From Yarrowia lipolytica (taxonomy: Eukaryota > Ascomycota > Dipodascomycetes > Dipodascales): DNA of 64,000 nt. The stretch is from positions 1,734,501 to 1,798,500 of the forward strand of contig NC_090772.1 in NCBI RefSeq assembly GCF_001761485.1, given 5' to 3'. Of this stretch, positions 36,087 to 45,439 are shown piece after piece. Under the pieces are notes generated by a model. The model made no database searches. It was not told the DNA's origin and saw only the letters and a program-made list of their open reading frames with translations. Each line of letters opens with the position of its first letter. Positions within the stretch are counted from its first letter, which is position 1. The translations under genes and the position numbers were made by a program.

Positions 36087-36118
<32 letters not shown>
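36087..36118. repeat. Poly(T) run, 32 nt
   Basis: Thirty-two uninterrupted T. On the minus strand it is a poly(A) run about 165 nt downstream of the Gag-like frame at 36282. It could be the tail of a retroposed copy, but no flanking target duplication was found. Confidence 0.95.
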
Positions 36119-36281
36119 CAATATCTTCGAGTATAATTGACATCCAGACGTGTATTAAAACTACAAGTAGTTGGAGGGCGTTCAAGGGGTACCATATTTT
36201 ATTTTATTTGCTGCATACTATATTGTACTGTAAATACATGAGCTCCTTTTTGTTAAAAACCAAATGAAAGTTTGTTGATAT

Positions 36282-37457
36282 TTAGTTAACACTTACATCC
36301 TGCTTCGACAACCATCTGGTTCCGATAGTATACCAGGCTTGGTGTATCCGCCCGGGCAGTGACGTAGCCAGGGTATGACTTGATGAAGCTCTTGAGCGCG
36401 GGCCAGTCTTGGATCTTCCACAGCAGGAACACAGAGCTGAATTTGACAGGAAACTGCTCACGAGGGAAGTAAATGTACTGCTTCTTGTCATTAGCGGACA
36501 AGCGCAAGACATTGTTGAAAAATCCCATGCTGTCAGCACTGGTGAACTGTAGCTTTTCAGAATCGGAGCATTGGTTGAACGAGTGCGATCCTGAGTAAAA
36601 GACACATGGAACACGGCTGCGAACCTCGTTCGAGTAGTGGCCACGTTGCCACGAGGAGCAGCACGAGTGGCACGAGAGGTAGCCGAGGGGGTGTGAGTAG
36701 CGGTGGAGACTGGCTTCACAGCCTGGACAGCGGAAGCATCGGAAACCTCCTCATGAGACCCGACACTCCACATGAGAGCACTGTCACCCTTCGCGGGAAG
36801 TCGTGGGAACCAGGAACCTCTGGCGGCGAGAAGCTTCCGTTCAGAGCTGGGGAGATGATTAATGACCTTTGTGTAACGCTCCAACATATCTGCAATCTGT
36901 TTATCAGCGCAGACAGCGGTGATACTGAGCTCAGAACGAGTGGACTCTGGAGCCTCGATGCAGGCGAGCACATCACCCCAGTGGTTGTCATCACGCTGAG
37001 AATACCACGTGACCCCTGCATCAGGAAGGAGACAAGGGAGACGGCAACACTTGATGAAGTCATCAATTGGAGAGTTTCGGAGTGCGTAGGCGACGCTTTG
37101 CAAGTAGGACACGACAAGGAACTGTTGTCGTGGATCCTTCAAGAAAGACTTGCGATCCATGTTGAACTGTCGCTCATGGGCTGCAGGAGTAGAAGAGCTG
37201 TCGTCAACAAGTCCAACGTATTGAGCAATGGCGCGGAAGAAACCCGAGCACATCTCAGTGAGGGGTTCATAATCACGAGTCTGCTTAGCGTGCGTGTGGG
37301 CAGACTTGAAGTCGTTGATCATGGGCAAATAGTCCGACTGGTCCCTGACAGAGAGGTGGCGCGTCAGGAACTCGAATCTCCGGTACAGAGGCATTGGAGC
37401 GACCATGACGGCCTTGAGGAGGCGGGTGTCAAGGTTACCAGAGTGTTTCATGAACAT
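36282..37457 (-). mobile_element. Retroelement Gag-like fossil
   Basis: A 391-codon frame on the minus strand begins with an ATG at 37457. It has a helical N-terminal half (for example LYRRFEFLTRHLSV and FFRAIAQYVGLVDD) that could be a capsid-like region, then a Ser/Thr/Ala-rich linker. Close to the 3' end there is a His/Cys-rich stretch resembling a Gag zinc knuckle. No reverse transcriptase, integrase or terminal repeats are seen nearby. It looks broken, with at least one break, and partial; codon choice is still host-like, so it may not be very old. The family is uncertain (LTR or DIRS kin are both possible). A decayed host gene of unknown function is the main alternative. Confidence 0.4.
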
Positions 37458-37758
37458 CTTGGATAGGGCCTCAGCTGAGTCTACACTGGTTCCCTCAGTG
37501 GGAGTAGAAGAGTTTAGCAGGAGGTCAATAACCCGGCGACTGCCCCCTTCCCATGGAAGCCCGCAACCGCCCAGGATCTAATGTCGCTTACAGCGGTGTG
37601 ACCATTTTTCACAAATATTGCGAGGTGAAATCACGGCAGCTACAATCTCATTAGTTGACTCCATATCAGCACATCTATTCGCCTTTCACCTTTTTATAGC
37701 ACATGAAACGACCAGCGCGGGTAGTGAGCCAGAGATCAGGAGGTGTGTCTTTTGGTTC

Positions 37759-37800
37759 CCGTCCTTCCGTCCTTCCGTCCTTCCATCCTTCCATCCTTCC
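37759..37800. repeat. 8-bp tandem repeat (CCGTCCTT)
   Basis: Five to six copies of C(C/A)(G/T)CCTTC, just after the 3' end of the SRPBCC gene. Confidence 0.85.
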
Positions 37801-37825
37801 GCCCTCTCCGTCTCTCCGCCCGTAG

Positions 37826-38377
37826 TTAGTCAATGTTGAAGTGGTGACTCTTGAAGTTGTGCCGTTCTCGCTCCTCGGAAAACCGCTCAACAAACTCATC
37901 TGAATGCACCATTTCCTCGGCAAACAACTTGAGTTCTCGGTTCATGCGCTCATACGAGTCCCTTTGACGCTCGTAGTAGCCTGTGAGACTCAGACCTTTA
38001 GCCAAGGTTCCCGTGAACTTCTCGCCTTGTCTGAATGTACATCGCCCAGTGTTCTCTTTAGACGCGATGATCTCAAAGGTGTGTTCACCGTCCAGAGCCC
38101 ACTTGTGTTTGTCGCCTCGACACCATTTGAGAACACTAGGCGAGGCCAGCGCCACGATGGGTGTGTATGAAGAGGTCCTTGCCGGCTGTGTTGCATATAC
38201 GGCTAGCCTGGAGCCTATGAGATCGAAATAAAAGGTGGCTTCTTTCTCTCTTGGCGGACCTCCACTGACCTTGAGCCATGAATTCCACTGGTGGTAGTTT
38301 TTGAAGTCGAAGAGAATGTTCGAAACCACCTCTGGCGATGTTTCAATGGTGATTTCGGTGGTGATTGTGTAGGGCAT
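37826..38377 (-). CDS. SRPBCC/START-fold protein
   Basis: A 183-residue protein of the SRPBCC (polyketide cyclase/dehydrase and lipid-transport-like) superfamily, which binds small hydrophobic ligands in a helix-grip pocket. The start, ITTEITIETSPEVVSNILFDFKNYHQWNSW, is the classic beta-alpha entry with a conserved xxWNxW. A central strand region and GTCTF-like TGRCTFRQGEKFTGTLA follow, and the long C-terminal helix ends with an Arg/Glu/His-rich tail. There is no signal peptide or membrane span, so it is probably cytosolic. A TATATAAA box lies about 40 bp upstream of the ATG, implying a very short leader. The ligand cannot be told from sequence. Confidence 0.75.
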   Translation of the reverse strand: MPYTITTEITIETSPEVVSNILFDFKNYHQWNSWLKVSGGPPREKEATFYFDLIGSRLAVYATQPARTSSYTPIVALASPSVLKWCRGDKHKWALDGEHTFEIIASKENTGRCTFRQGEKFTGTLAKGLSLTGYYERQRDSYERMNRELKLFAEEMVHSDEFVERFSEERERHNFKSHHFNID

Positions 38378-39694
38378 GGTACTTCTGGCGGGCGGACCTC
38401 ATCCCACGCCACCACTACACGTATATAAACCTCAGATGGCAAGATCGTGATGCTGAAGCGGCGTAACGTGAGTTTTCATGTAAAGAGTGACATTGGAATG
38501 AAATGAGGCGCAGACTTCAATGTTCCGTGAAATTACCAACCAGAACACGAGACACTGACCGAGATACGCGGAACACAACGATATACGGAACGAGATACAC
38601 GGAAGGAGATACACTGGACGAGATACACTGGACGAGATACACTGGACGAGATACACTGAACGAGATACACTGAACGTACCCAGGGCCGACTCTCAAATCT
38701 ATTTATAGCTCTTGATGCATTGTTAGAGTTGAAAATTCAGTGTGTCCCGGAACTTAACGCAGGGCTAAACGCATGGTTGATTCTTGAACAATAACGAGAT
38801 TGAAGTCAATAGATGAAGATATTTTCTATATGTTTGAGAGAAAATCAATTGAATGACAACTTACAAAGTCCTCTAGCCAGTCTTTTTTATTCCGCCATGT
38901 CTCAATGGCACCCAAACCCCTTCCTTATTAGCCCCGCATGGTACTGTATGTAGATAACTCTGATATGATTTCGTATGCGCGACTCAGTGCTATTTTAGGC
39001 CCAAACAACCAGCCGCACGCGCCGTTTTCGGCTCAGAGACAATGGTCGACGGTTTATCAGAGTTCTGAGATACACTGCCACAGCCGTGTTCTGGAAACTC
39101 GTCGCTTCGTTGCTCTTGAACTGACGGAGTCGGAAAGGTTGATAGAGTAGATAGAGTAGGATCGTGGTAGAGCTGTCTTGTCACGGATTCCAGTACAACT
39201 GTCTTGTTACAGACCCAGTATCCAGACGCGTTTGGTGTGTAATTGGTTTGGTGAGTGCCCAGCTTCACGTCTCACGCGTGAACACTTTTTCCCAAACCGT
39301 CTTGAATTCGGGCAACTAGCCAAAGAGTGGGACGAAAGGGTTCTGCAACGTGAAAGGCTCGCAAACAAAAGCCGAGAATCGAGACTCTCTCAACCTGGAA
39401 TGGTGGAGAGATAGCATCCTGTGAACTTACCTTGCAGAGACCATGAGTATTATCCCGAATCTGCGAGTGGAGCGAAGGCTACGACGGTCTTACAGTCTTT
39501 TATAAGCCGTTGTCGGCTTGACAATGTTCGAATGAAGACAGTAAAGCTGCAATCACTTCGAGTTGTACTCAGATCAAGTACGATATTATCAATGCTAGAT
39601 CGAACAACCCCATTGGTCTCGAAAACCTGTACTGGAATGTATTCCACTCCCCCCTTGTCTCTTAGCCGCACCAAATCAATTTCTACATAAACCA
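38378..39694. other. Intergenic, 1.3 kb
   Basis: No gene seen. It holds the SRPBCC promoter, the 15-bp minisatellite at 38561 and two ACGCGT boxes (about 39228 and 39273). Confidence 0.6.
38561..38676. repeat. 15-bp minisatellite (GAGATACACTGGAC type)
   Basis: About seven copies, drifting from GAGATACGCGGAAC at the left to GAGATACACTGAACG at the right. It lies about 180 bp upstream of the SRPBCC start. Confidence 0.92.
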
Positions 39695-41884
39695 CTAAAA
39701 GTCCTCATTATTGTCCTCTTCAATATCATACCCACCGAACTCGGTTGTATGATCGTAGTCTCCAACTTCACTCCCAGACAGAAACAGGCTGTCGCTATCA
39801 TGCGTGTCCTGTTCAGGGTTCTGTGCCTCCTCGGGGATCTGTGGCTTGCATCCTTCAGCATTTCTGTCCTTCGCCATCTGCTCCTCCTGTTGCCGTCGCT
39901 CTTCTTCAATTTCCCTGTGTTCTTCTCTCCGCAATCGATCCTGTTCAATGGCTTCTTTCTCTTTACCTTCCCTCCACGAATACTCAGAGTTCACCAACTC
40001 GAACAAATCATCATACTGGTATCTCATCTTGTCGCTAATGCGCTCCAGTCGACCCTTCATCAGTCGAACATTGAACCTGGGTGTCAGTCCGTCACTATTA
40101 GAGGCCTCCAGATCCTTCAGCAGCTTCCTGTACTCGGTCATCAAGAGCAGAGCGGTGACAGGAGCCTTCTGGAGTTTTTCCTGTCTGTCTAACTCGGCCT
40201 CCACGAGGTTGTATTCCGCCTCAGCAACATTCTTTTCAGCTTCAACAACACCCTCGTCGTCTCCCTCATTCATCAACCGAAGACACTTCCACCGAGCCTC
40301 ATGCAGCTTGTTTCGCAGACTGTTGTCGGAGCTGTAGCTGTAAAACTGGTCAGTCAAATGGGGAGGATCGGCGATACGAGCCAGCTCTTCACGTGTCATA
40401 CTGGGCTCGCCCACATGCTTCTTCCATAGCTTGATCCACAGAAGACTGTCAAGATCGGCCATGGTGAAATGATAGGGCAACTTGACAACAGACTGCAAGA
40501 TGATCAGAGAGTAGACACACGCATACAGCTTGTTGTAAATACGCAGACAAGTGGGGTTCAGATACATGCTCTTATCGCTCCACTCGAGCTTCCGATATGT
40601 CAAATCAGGTTCTTTGGTCGCGGGCTTTTTGGTACCCCAGATCTGCAGCATGTAGACTTCAACCAACTTTCTGTAAGGTTCCTCCTCGTAATCCAACCGG
40701 GTATCCTCATTCTTGGAAGTGGTGTACTTGAAGATCTCCGTCACAATCTGTCGCTTGAGTCCCTTCATGGTAATCTTCTGCAGTCGGTTCATCATGCTAG
40801 CCAAGGGGGGATAAACATCAGGCTCCTTTTCTCGATACCTGTCGCACACAGGAATCTTAGTCATAGCAATAGTGGAGCCCTCTCTTCTTCCCTCGACAAA
40901 ATGCATCCGGGCATCGGCCATGTATTGGACTCTATCCATCAACAACTCGTACGCCACAGATCTCCATGGACGACCGGCCAGAAAAGCGCTTTCGGCCCAA
41001 AATGGCTCGTTCAAAAGCGGCATCTGTTTGTACACGGTGCTTGTGTTTCTGATTATGTTGAGCGCTCGTTGGACCTCGAAGCAGTCCGTCTCTAGATTGA
41101 TGTGTTTGTAGGGCTTGATGAGCTTGTGTTTGGTGTCCAGAACATTTTGCTGGTATTCTCGCCATTTGTGGTACTTGTCATTTGTCCGCAGCCACTTTTT
41201 GACCTCCTTGAAGCTGCTGTTGCCCGTAAATCGTTCCATACACAGGAAAGCCAGCTCGAAACAGTGTAGTCGGGGCTCTTTCTTCAGCAATCGAGGAGGG
41301 TAGAGCATGGACACCTCCCAGTCATGTTTGAGAGTGTGAATCTTGCACAAGTGGACATTCTCGGGCCAGTGGTAGGCCGCGTACCTGTTATCCTTGCCCA
41401 AGAGAAAAACCTTTTCGCTTCGGTTGTATCGGGCATATTGGTAGACTGTACTGGCGAGAATCTCGTGCTTCTGAGCCGAAGCCGTCGCAATCACGTTCAG
41501 ATGAGGGTACTTGTCGCGTATGTAGTCGTAGACAATGGCCGACACGGAATTGGGACGTCCTCCGAGAAACGGAAATCGACACATGAATCTCATTTGGTCG
41601 TCCACCTCTTGCTGCGACGCCACCCGGTCGATTTCGGGTCCCTGGCCATCGAAAATGATTGCTCCAATGTCCCAGTCTTTCCAGTAAGCCATGAACTCGT
41701 CCACCCGTTGGCAAATGCCTCCCCAGTCGCTTCTCAGGGTGTAGTGACCTGTGGCGGTCAATCGAAGCGCAAAACAGTCGCCGTCGATAAATACTTTTCC
41801 TTTGTCCTTGGCGAGAGATGTGTTTCCATGTTTGACCTTGTAATAGAACGGCTTAAGGTGCTGAGAGAGTCCTGCTATCGTCAT
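39695..41884 (-). CDS. Asteroid/XPG-like PIN-fold protein
   Basis: A 729-residue protein whose first ~190 residues resemble the XPG/FEN1 nuclease fold as found in asteroid-type proteins. MTIAGLSQHLKPF matches the MGIxGLxxxLKP start of XPG nucleases. VFIDGDCFALRL supplies Asp34, and IIFDGQGP supplies Asp79. A later block (AQKHEILASTVYQYARYNRSEKVFLLGKDN) aligns with the XPG-I acidic motif but has fewer acids, so activity may be lost. The long middle is helical and unrecognised. The C-terminus is a charged coiled coil (about 640-700) with an acidic end. The in-frame extension upstream begins with TTG, so the ATG at 41884 is used; it coincides with the expected XPG N-terminus. Role is unknown; a protein scaffold or RNA/DNA end binder is possible. 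Confidence 0.65.
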   Translation of the reverse strand: MTIAGLSQHLKPFYYKVKHGNTSLAKDKGKVFIDGDCFALRLTATGHYTLRSDWGGICQRVDEFMAYWKDWDIGAIIFDGQGPEIDRVASQQEVDDQMRFMCRFPFLGGRPNSVSAIVYDYIRDKYPHLNVIATASAQKHEILASTVYQYARYNRSEKVFLLGKDNRYAAYHWPENVHLCKIHTLKHDWEVSMLYPPRLLKKEPRLHCFELAFLCMERFTGNSSFKEVKKWLRTNDKYHKWREYQQNVLDTKHKLIKPYKHINLETDCFEVQRALNIIRNTSTVYKQMPLLNEPFWAESAFLAGRPWRSVAYELLMDRVQYMADARMHFVEGRREGSTIAMTKIPVCDRYREKEPDVYPPLASMMNRLQKITMKGLKRQIVTEIFKYTTSKNEDTRLDYEEEPYRKLVEVYMLQIWGTKKPATKEPDLTYRKLEWSDKSMYLNPTCLRIYNKLYACVYSLIILQSVVKLPYHFTMADLDSLLWIKLWKKHVGEPSMTREELARIADPPHLTDQFYSYSSDNSLRNKLHEARWKCLRLMNEGDDEGVVEAEKNVAEAEYNLVEAELDRQEKLQKAPVTALLLMTEYRKLLKDLEASNSDGLTPRFNVRLMKGRLERISDKMRYQYDDLFELVNSEYSWREGKEKEAIEQDRLRREEHREIEEERRQQEEQMAKDRNAEGCKPQIPEEAQNPEQDTHDSDSLFLSGSEVGDYDHTTEFGGYDIEEDNNEDF

Positions 41885-42468
41885 TCCGTCGTTGCGATGT
41901 TGGTGAAAGATCAGATCAGAAATATTTAGCCGACCTGCAGGCAGAGCCAATTTCGCATCTTTTTAGATAGGACGTGGTAGCTGTGGTTTTGGTCGGAGCG
42001 GTGAGCAGCAGGAAAAGGAACCGTTCCGAGGGCGCCATTTATTTGTGTCAGAAGGCTGACGTGGCCACTTTCGTTAATGGAGTCGTTGAACGGTCAAGAT
42101 GGTGAGGTTGAGAGAACATAATTTTAGTTGAGGGGTCTGAAGTAAGTAAATCTAAAGTGATCTAAAGTAATTGGAAACCAAATTTCTATCGATATTCTAT
42201 ACAAAAGTTACATGTTCCTTCAACCTAACTAAACCCAACTAAATGACCAAACCCCCTTGATTTACATCACTGTTCTGAGCGAGTACTGAAGATCAATGCC
42301 CATGGCTGTTGCAATGCCAAATAAAACTCATCAACACCTACATTGTCTACAACTGTCCACAGATTCCCTTTTACTTCTACTTGAATGTACCAGCGTCGGG
42401 TGTGGCTGCCTCCCCTTGTCTACACACTCCTCTTTTGTTAAAACTGTTATTATCCGTCACTCGTCGTC
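41885..42468. other. Intergenic, 584 bp
   Basis: Between the asteroid-like start and the aldo/keto reductase stop, both on the minus strand. It should hold the promoter of the former and terminator of the latter. Nothing else is seen. Confidence 0.6.
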
Positions 42469-43512
42469 TTACATCTTGTACTTGACGGGCTCGTAAGCAT
42501 CCTCGAGGTACTTCAAGTCCATGGCATCAAACTCAACGTCCAGGGCGGCCAGAGCCTCATCCATTCGCTTCTCGGACGAGAAACCAACAATGGGCATGGC
42601 ACCCTTGTGAAGGACCCAGGCGGTGGCGATTGTGGCCATGGCAACGCCCTTCTTCTTGGCCATCTTCTCGACCCGGTCGATGATCTCGGCAGTGGAGTCG
42701 TGGTCCTTGTCGAACAGCATCATTCGCAGATCAGAACCGGACCGAGCAGTGTCTTCAGCACTTCTGGGTCGCGCAAGAATGCCTCGAGCCAGAGGAGACC
42801 AGGGAATGAGACCAACACCAGTCTTGTTGCAGTACCAGTTGAGTTCCCGCTCGTCCTCCCGGTTGATGAGGTTGTAAAGAGACTGCATAGAGATAAACTT
42901 GGTCCAGCCATGCTTCTCAGCCACGTTCTGCAGCTCCACAAACTCCACGGCTCGCATGGAAGAGGCTCCTAGGTAGCGGGCTTTGCCAGACTCAACACAG
43001 TCATGCAGGGCCTTCATGATCTCCTCGTAGGGACACTCGTCGTCGAGTCGATGGATCTGCAGCAGATCAATGTAAGTGCCGAGTCGTTCACAGCAGTCGT
43101 CCACCGAGGCAATAATGTTCTTTCGAGACAGTCCGATTCGGTTGGTGAACTCCAGCATCTCCTCCTCCGATCGACCGCCGAGAATGGTCTCTCCGTGGAG
43201 TCCCTCCTCGGCCACGGGGAAGAACACCTTGGTCATAATGACCACCTTCTCTCGTGGGATGTTGTACTTTCGCAGAAACTTGCCCAGTAGCACCTCGGAG
43301 AGACCGTTGGAGTAGGTGGAGGCGGTATCGAACGTTCGCAAACCTCGGTCGTAGGCAGCCTTCAGCAGCTCCAGGGACCGCTCTTCGTCTCCAATGACCC
43401 AAGGAGCCCAGTTGCTAGAACCAAACGACATACATCCCACAATGATGGAGGACACCTTGAGGCCAGAGTTGCCCAGACGCTTGAAAGATTTATCGGTGAG
43501 TGGCAGAGACAT
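42469..43512 (-). CDS. Aldo/keto reductase
   Basis: A 347-residue NADPH-dependent oxidoreductase of the aldo/keto reductase superfamily (TIM barrel), reducing aldehydes or ketones. The catalytic tetrad is complete: Asp62 and Tyr67 in FDTASTYSNG, Lys95 in VIMTKV and His154 in LLQIHRLD. Cofactor-site elements are seen in LIPWSPLARGIL and PIVGFSSEKRMDEALAAL. It resembles the group of fungal aryl-alcohol and versiconal hemiacetal acetate reductases, including yeast YPL088W, but the substrate cannot be told. The ATG at 43512 gives the usual family N-terminus; the upstream extension is in the promoter. Cytosolic, no targeting signal. Codon use (CGA, GTC, CTC) is strongly biased, suggesting good expression. 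Confidence 0.9.
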   Translation of the reverse strand: MSLPLTDKSFKRLGNSGLKVSSIIVGCMSFGSSNWAPWVIGDEERSLELLKAAYDRGLRTFDTASTYSNGLSEVLLGKFLRKYNIPREKVVIMTKVFFPVAEEGLHGETILGGRSEEEMLEFTNRIGLSRKNIIASVDDCCERLGTYIDLLQIHRLDDECPYEEIMKALHDCVESGKARYLGASSMRAVEFVELQNVAEKHGWTKFISMQSLYNLINREDERELNWYCNKTGVGLIPWSPLARGILARPRSAEDTARSGSDLRMMLFDKDHDSTAEIIDRVEKMAKKKGVAMATIATAWVLHKGAMPIVGFSSEKRMDEALAALDVEFDAMDLKYLEDAYEPVKYKM

Positions 43513-44371
43513 GTCGAGAGAGTGTAATTGCTGGTAAAGGAGATGTCGACGACTTGTGGTAAAAGCGCAGGAAGTGATGTGTTGTGTAGATCGGTTTCGC
43601 TTATAAGTTAGGGTTGGATAGTGTGTTCGTTCAAAGGTGGGGAACGAGAAGAAGGGGGCCTTTAATTCCTCAATTAAACAAGTTGGCGCGATTCGGGAAA
43701 GACGTATATAGCCATAATCATGCCCTGATTCGATCAATACCATTTTATCCCAAATTACTCAGCAAAACACGCCCAAATAACAACACCCCTTTCCCACCCC
43801 CACACCAAGATGAATAATAAGCTCGAAGATGCAATTCACAAGGATACAACGGAGCTTCAATCTGATCACGGTTTTCTGTAATATGTCCTCCCCCGAATCT
43901 CACGTAAGCTACCAAATCACGTGACCCCAACTGTCCAATCGTCTATATATAGCATCACGTGACCGACAACCCCCCACCCAACCAGCGGCATGTTAGCCGC
44001 AACACACCCCATCATCTCCACTCCGCATATTATGCAGGGTGTAGGAGATAACGCTTAATCCCGGCAATAGGGTAACTTGATTAGTAATCTGCATCGCATG
44101 GCATGTGAGTGAAGTGCAAGTTGGGATAAGAAAAAACGGAACCCTAAATTATTTTTGAAATATATATATATATATTTTCTCGTTCCACCCACACTGTGGG
44201 GAAAAACGGAGATTCGCGCGGATACTTGAACTCGGCAAAAACGAGGGATATAAATTGTGGTATACTGGAGCTCTATTTGACTTTAAGTTGGTTAAGTCCG
44301 CTCCGATAAATGTCAACTAGTGTGGATAAAAACATCATCATTCATCAATCATAATCTCTATGTGAGTGGGG
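43513..44371. promoter_or_regulatory. Intergenic with TATA flanked by two TCACGTGAC boxes
   Basis: A TATATATA core at 43943-43952 lies between TCACGTGAC at 43917-43925 and at 43955-43963. CACGTG is the site of Cbf1-like bHLH factors. The closest start is the aldo/keto reductase ATG about 400 bp away. A (TA)n stretch lies at 44160-44175. Confidence 0.4.
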
Positions 44372-45439
44372 TCATGCCGATAGCAGATCCATGGCGGCCT
44401 GAAGCTCTTTCAATGCTGTCTCCTTGTCCTCGTAGTTGAGGGCGGAAATGGCAAACTTGGCGTGTTTCTGGGCCTGTTTGATCAGAGCGTCTTCGTCCAA
44501 CACAGTCTTGGGGTCGACTGGTTTGGCCACAATCTTTGCAGGCGACGACACCTTTCGCTGCGGGCTGGGAAGAGTGGGTTTGGGAGGAGCCACGTCTCCG
44601 GGGGGGTTGGAAGGAGGAGCAGGAGGAGTGTTGTCTTCGGGAAGAAAAGTCGGAGGTGCAGGAGGAATGCTCGATAGGGGGTCGTCATTATCGTGAGATG
44701 ATAGTGCCTTGGAGGCGTGAATTGAAACCTCTTTCGGAGACAATCTCTTGTCGAAAGGATCCACAGAGTCAGCACCGTCGTCAACGCCAGCTTCCTTCTT
44801 CATCTCCGCCATCATTCTTTTGATTTGTTCCTCCTCGGGCAGCTCTGCCTCCTCCTCTTCTGTGGTTGGTTGTTTTGGAGCAGTATCTTCGTTTCCGTCA
44901 TCAATGGCGTTGTCGATAACGTCGTCCTCGTCCTCGACAGTGAATTCGTTGGGGTCTTCTCCGGCCTTGAGAGTTCTGAGGATTCGAGCGGCGTGGAACT
45001 TGGCATACTTGATCTTATCGACAACGTCCTTGTCCAGCTCTCCAAACAGCTTGACCACCTCAAAGAAGGTGGCCGCGGCAAAGAACATCTGCGCCGTGGC
45101 CTTGGTGCTCGTCTTGTCCCGCACCTGCTTGTCTGCCCGGGCAAAGATCTTCAGGGCAAAAGCCTCCACATACGAGCTGGCCACCGTGTCGTCACTGATA
45201 ACAGCCTGGCCCTTCTCCGACACCAGAACCGGATCCTCCTCCTTGAGCTTCTCAATCTCGTCCAGCAAATTCCCGGTGAAGATGGCGGCTTCTGTGTCTT
45301 TCTGATGCAGACCCTGGTCGACAATCTGCTGCGCCGCGTACAACTTGCAATGGTACGAGATGATGGGGTCCGCCGTCTGCGTCTCCTTGGCCTTGGCCAG
45401 GTACGGCGTGATTGGTTTCAAAGAAGCCGGAGTCGTCAT
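44372..45439 (-). CDS. VTA1: Vta1, activator of the ESCRT ATPase Vps4
   Basis: A 355-residue cytosolic protein. Vta1 binds Vps4 and ESCRT-III on endosomes and boosts Vps4 ATPase activity in multivesicular body sorting. The N-terminal tandem MIT-like helical domain covers about residues 1-160 (LKPITPYLAKAKE, HCKLYAAQQIVDQGL, KIFARADKQ and AQMFFAAATFFEVVKLFGEL). A long acidic and Pro-rich linker follows (about 165-300). The C-terminal Vps4-binding dimer helices are at about 310-355 (AQKHAKFAISALNYEDKETALKELQAA). Length and order fit the family. Start at 45439 is chosen because the domain begins there and the 28 upstream codons are a low-complexity Thr-rich string. Confidence 0.93.
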   Translation of the reverse strand: MTTPASLKPITPYLAKAKETQTADPIISYHCKLYAAQQIVDQGLHQKDTEAAIFTGNLLDEIEKLKEEDPVLVSEKGQAVISDDTVASSYVEAFALKIFARADKQVRDKTSTKATAQMFFAAATFFEVVKLFGELDKDVVDKIKYAKFHAARILRTLKAGEDPNEFTVEDEDDVIDNAIDDGNEDTAPKQPTTEEEEAELPEEEQIKRMMAEMKKEAGVDDGADSVDPFDKRLSPKEVSIHASKALSSHDNDDPLSSIPPAPPTFLPEDNTPPAPPSNPPGDVAPPKPTLPSPQRKVSSPAKIVAKPVDPKTVLDEDALIKQAQKHAKFAISALNYEDKETALKELQAAMDLLSA

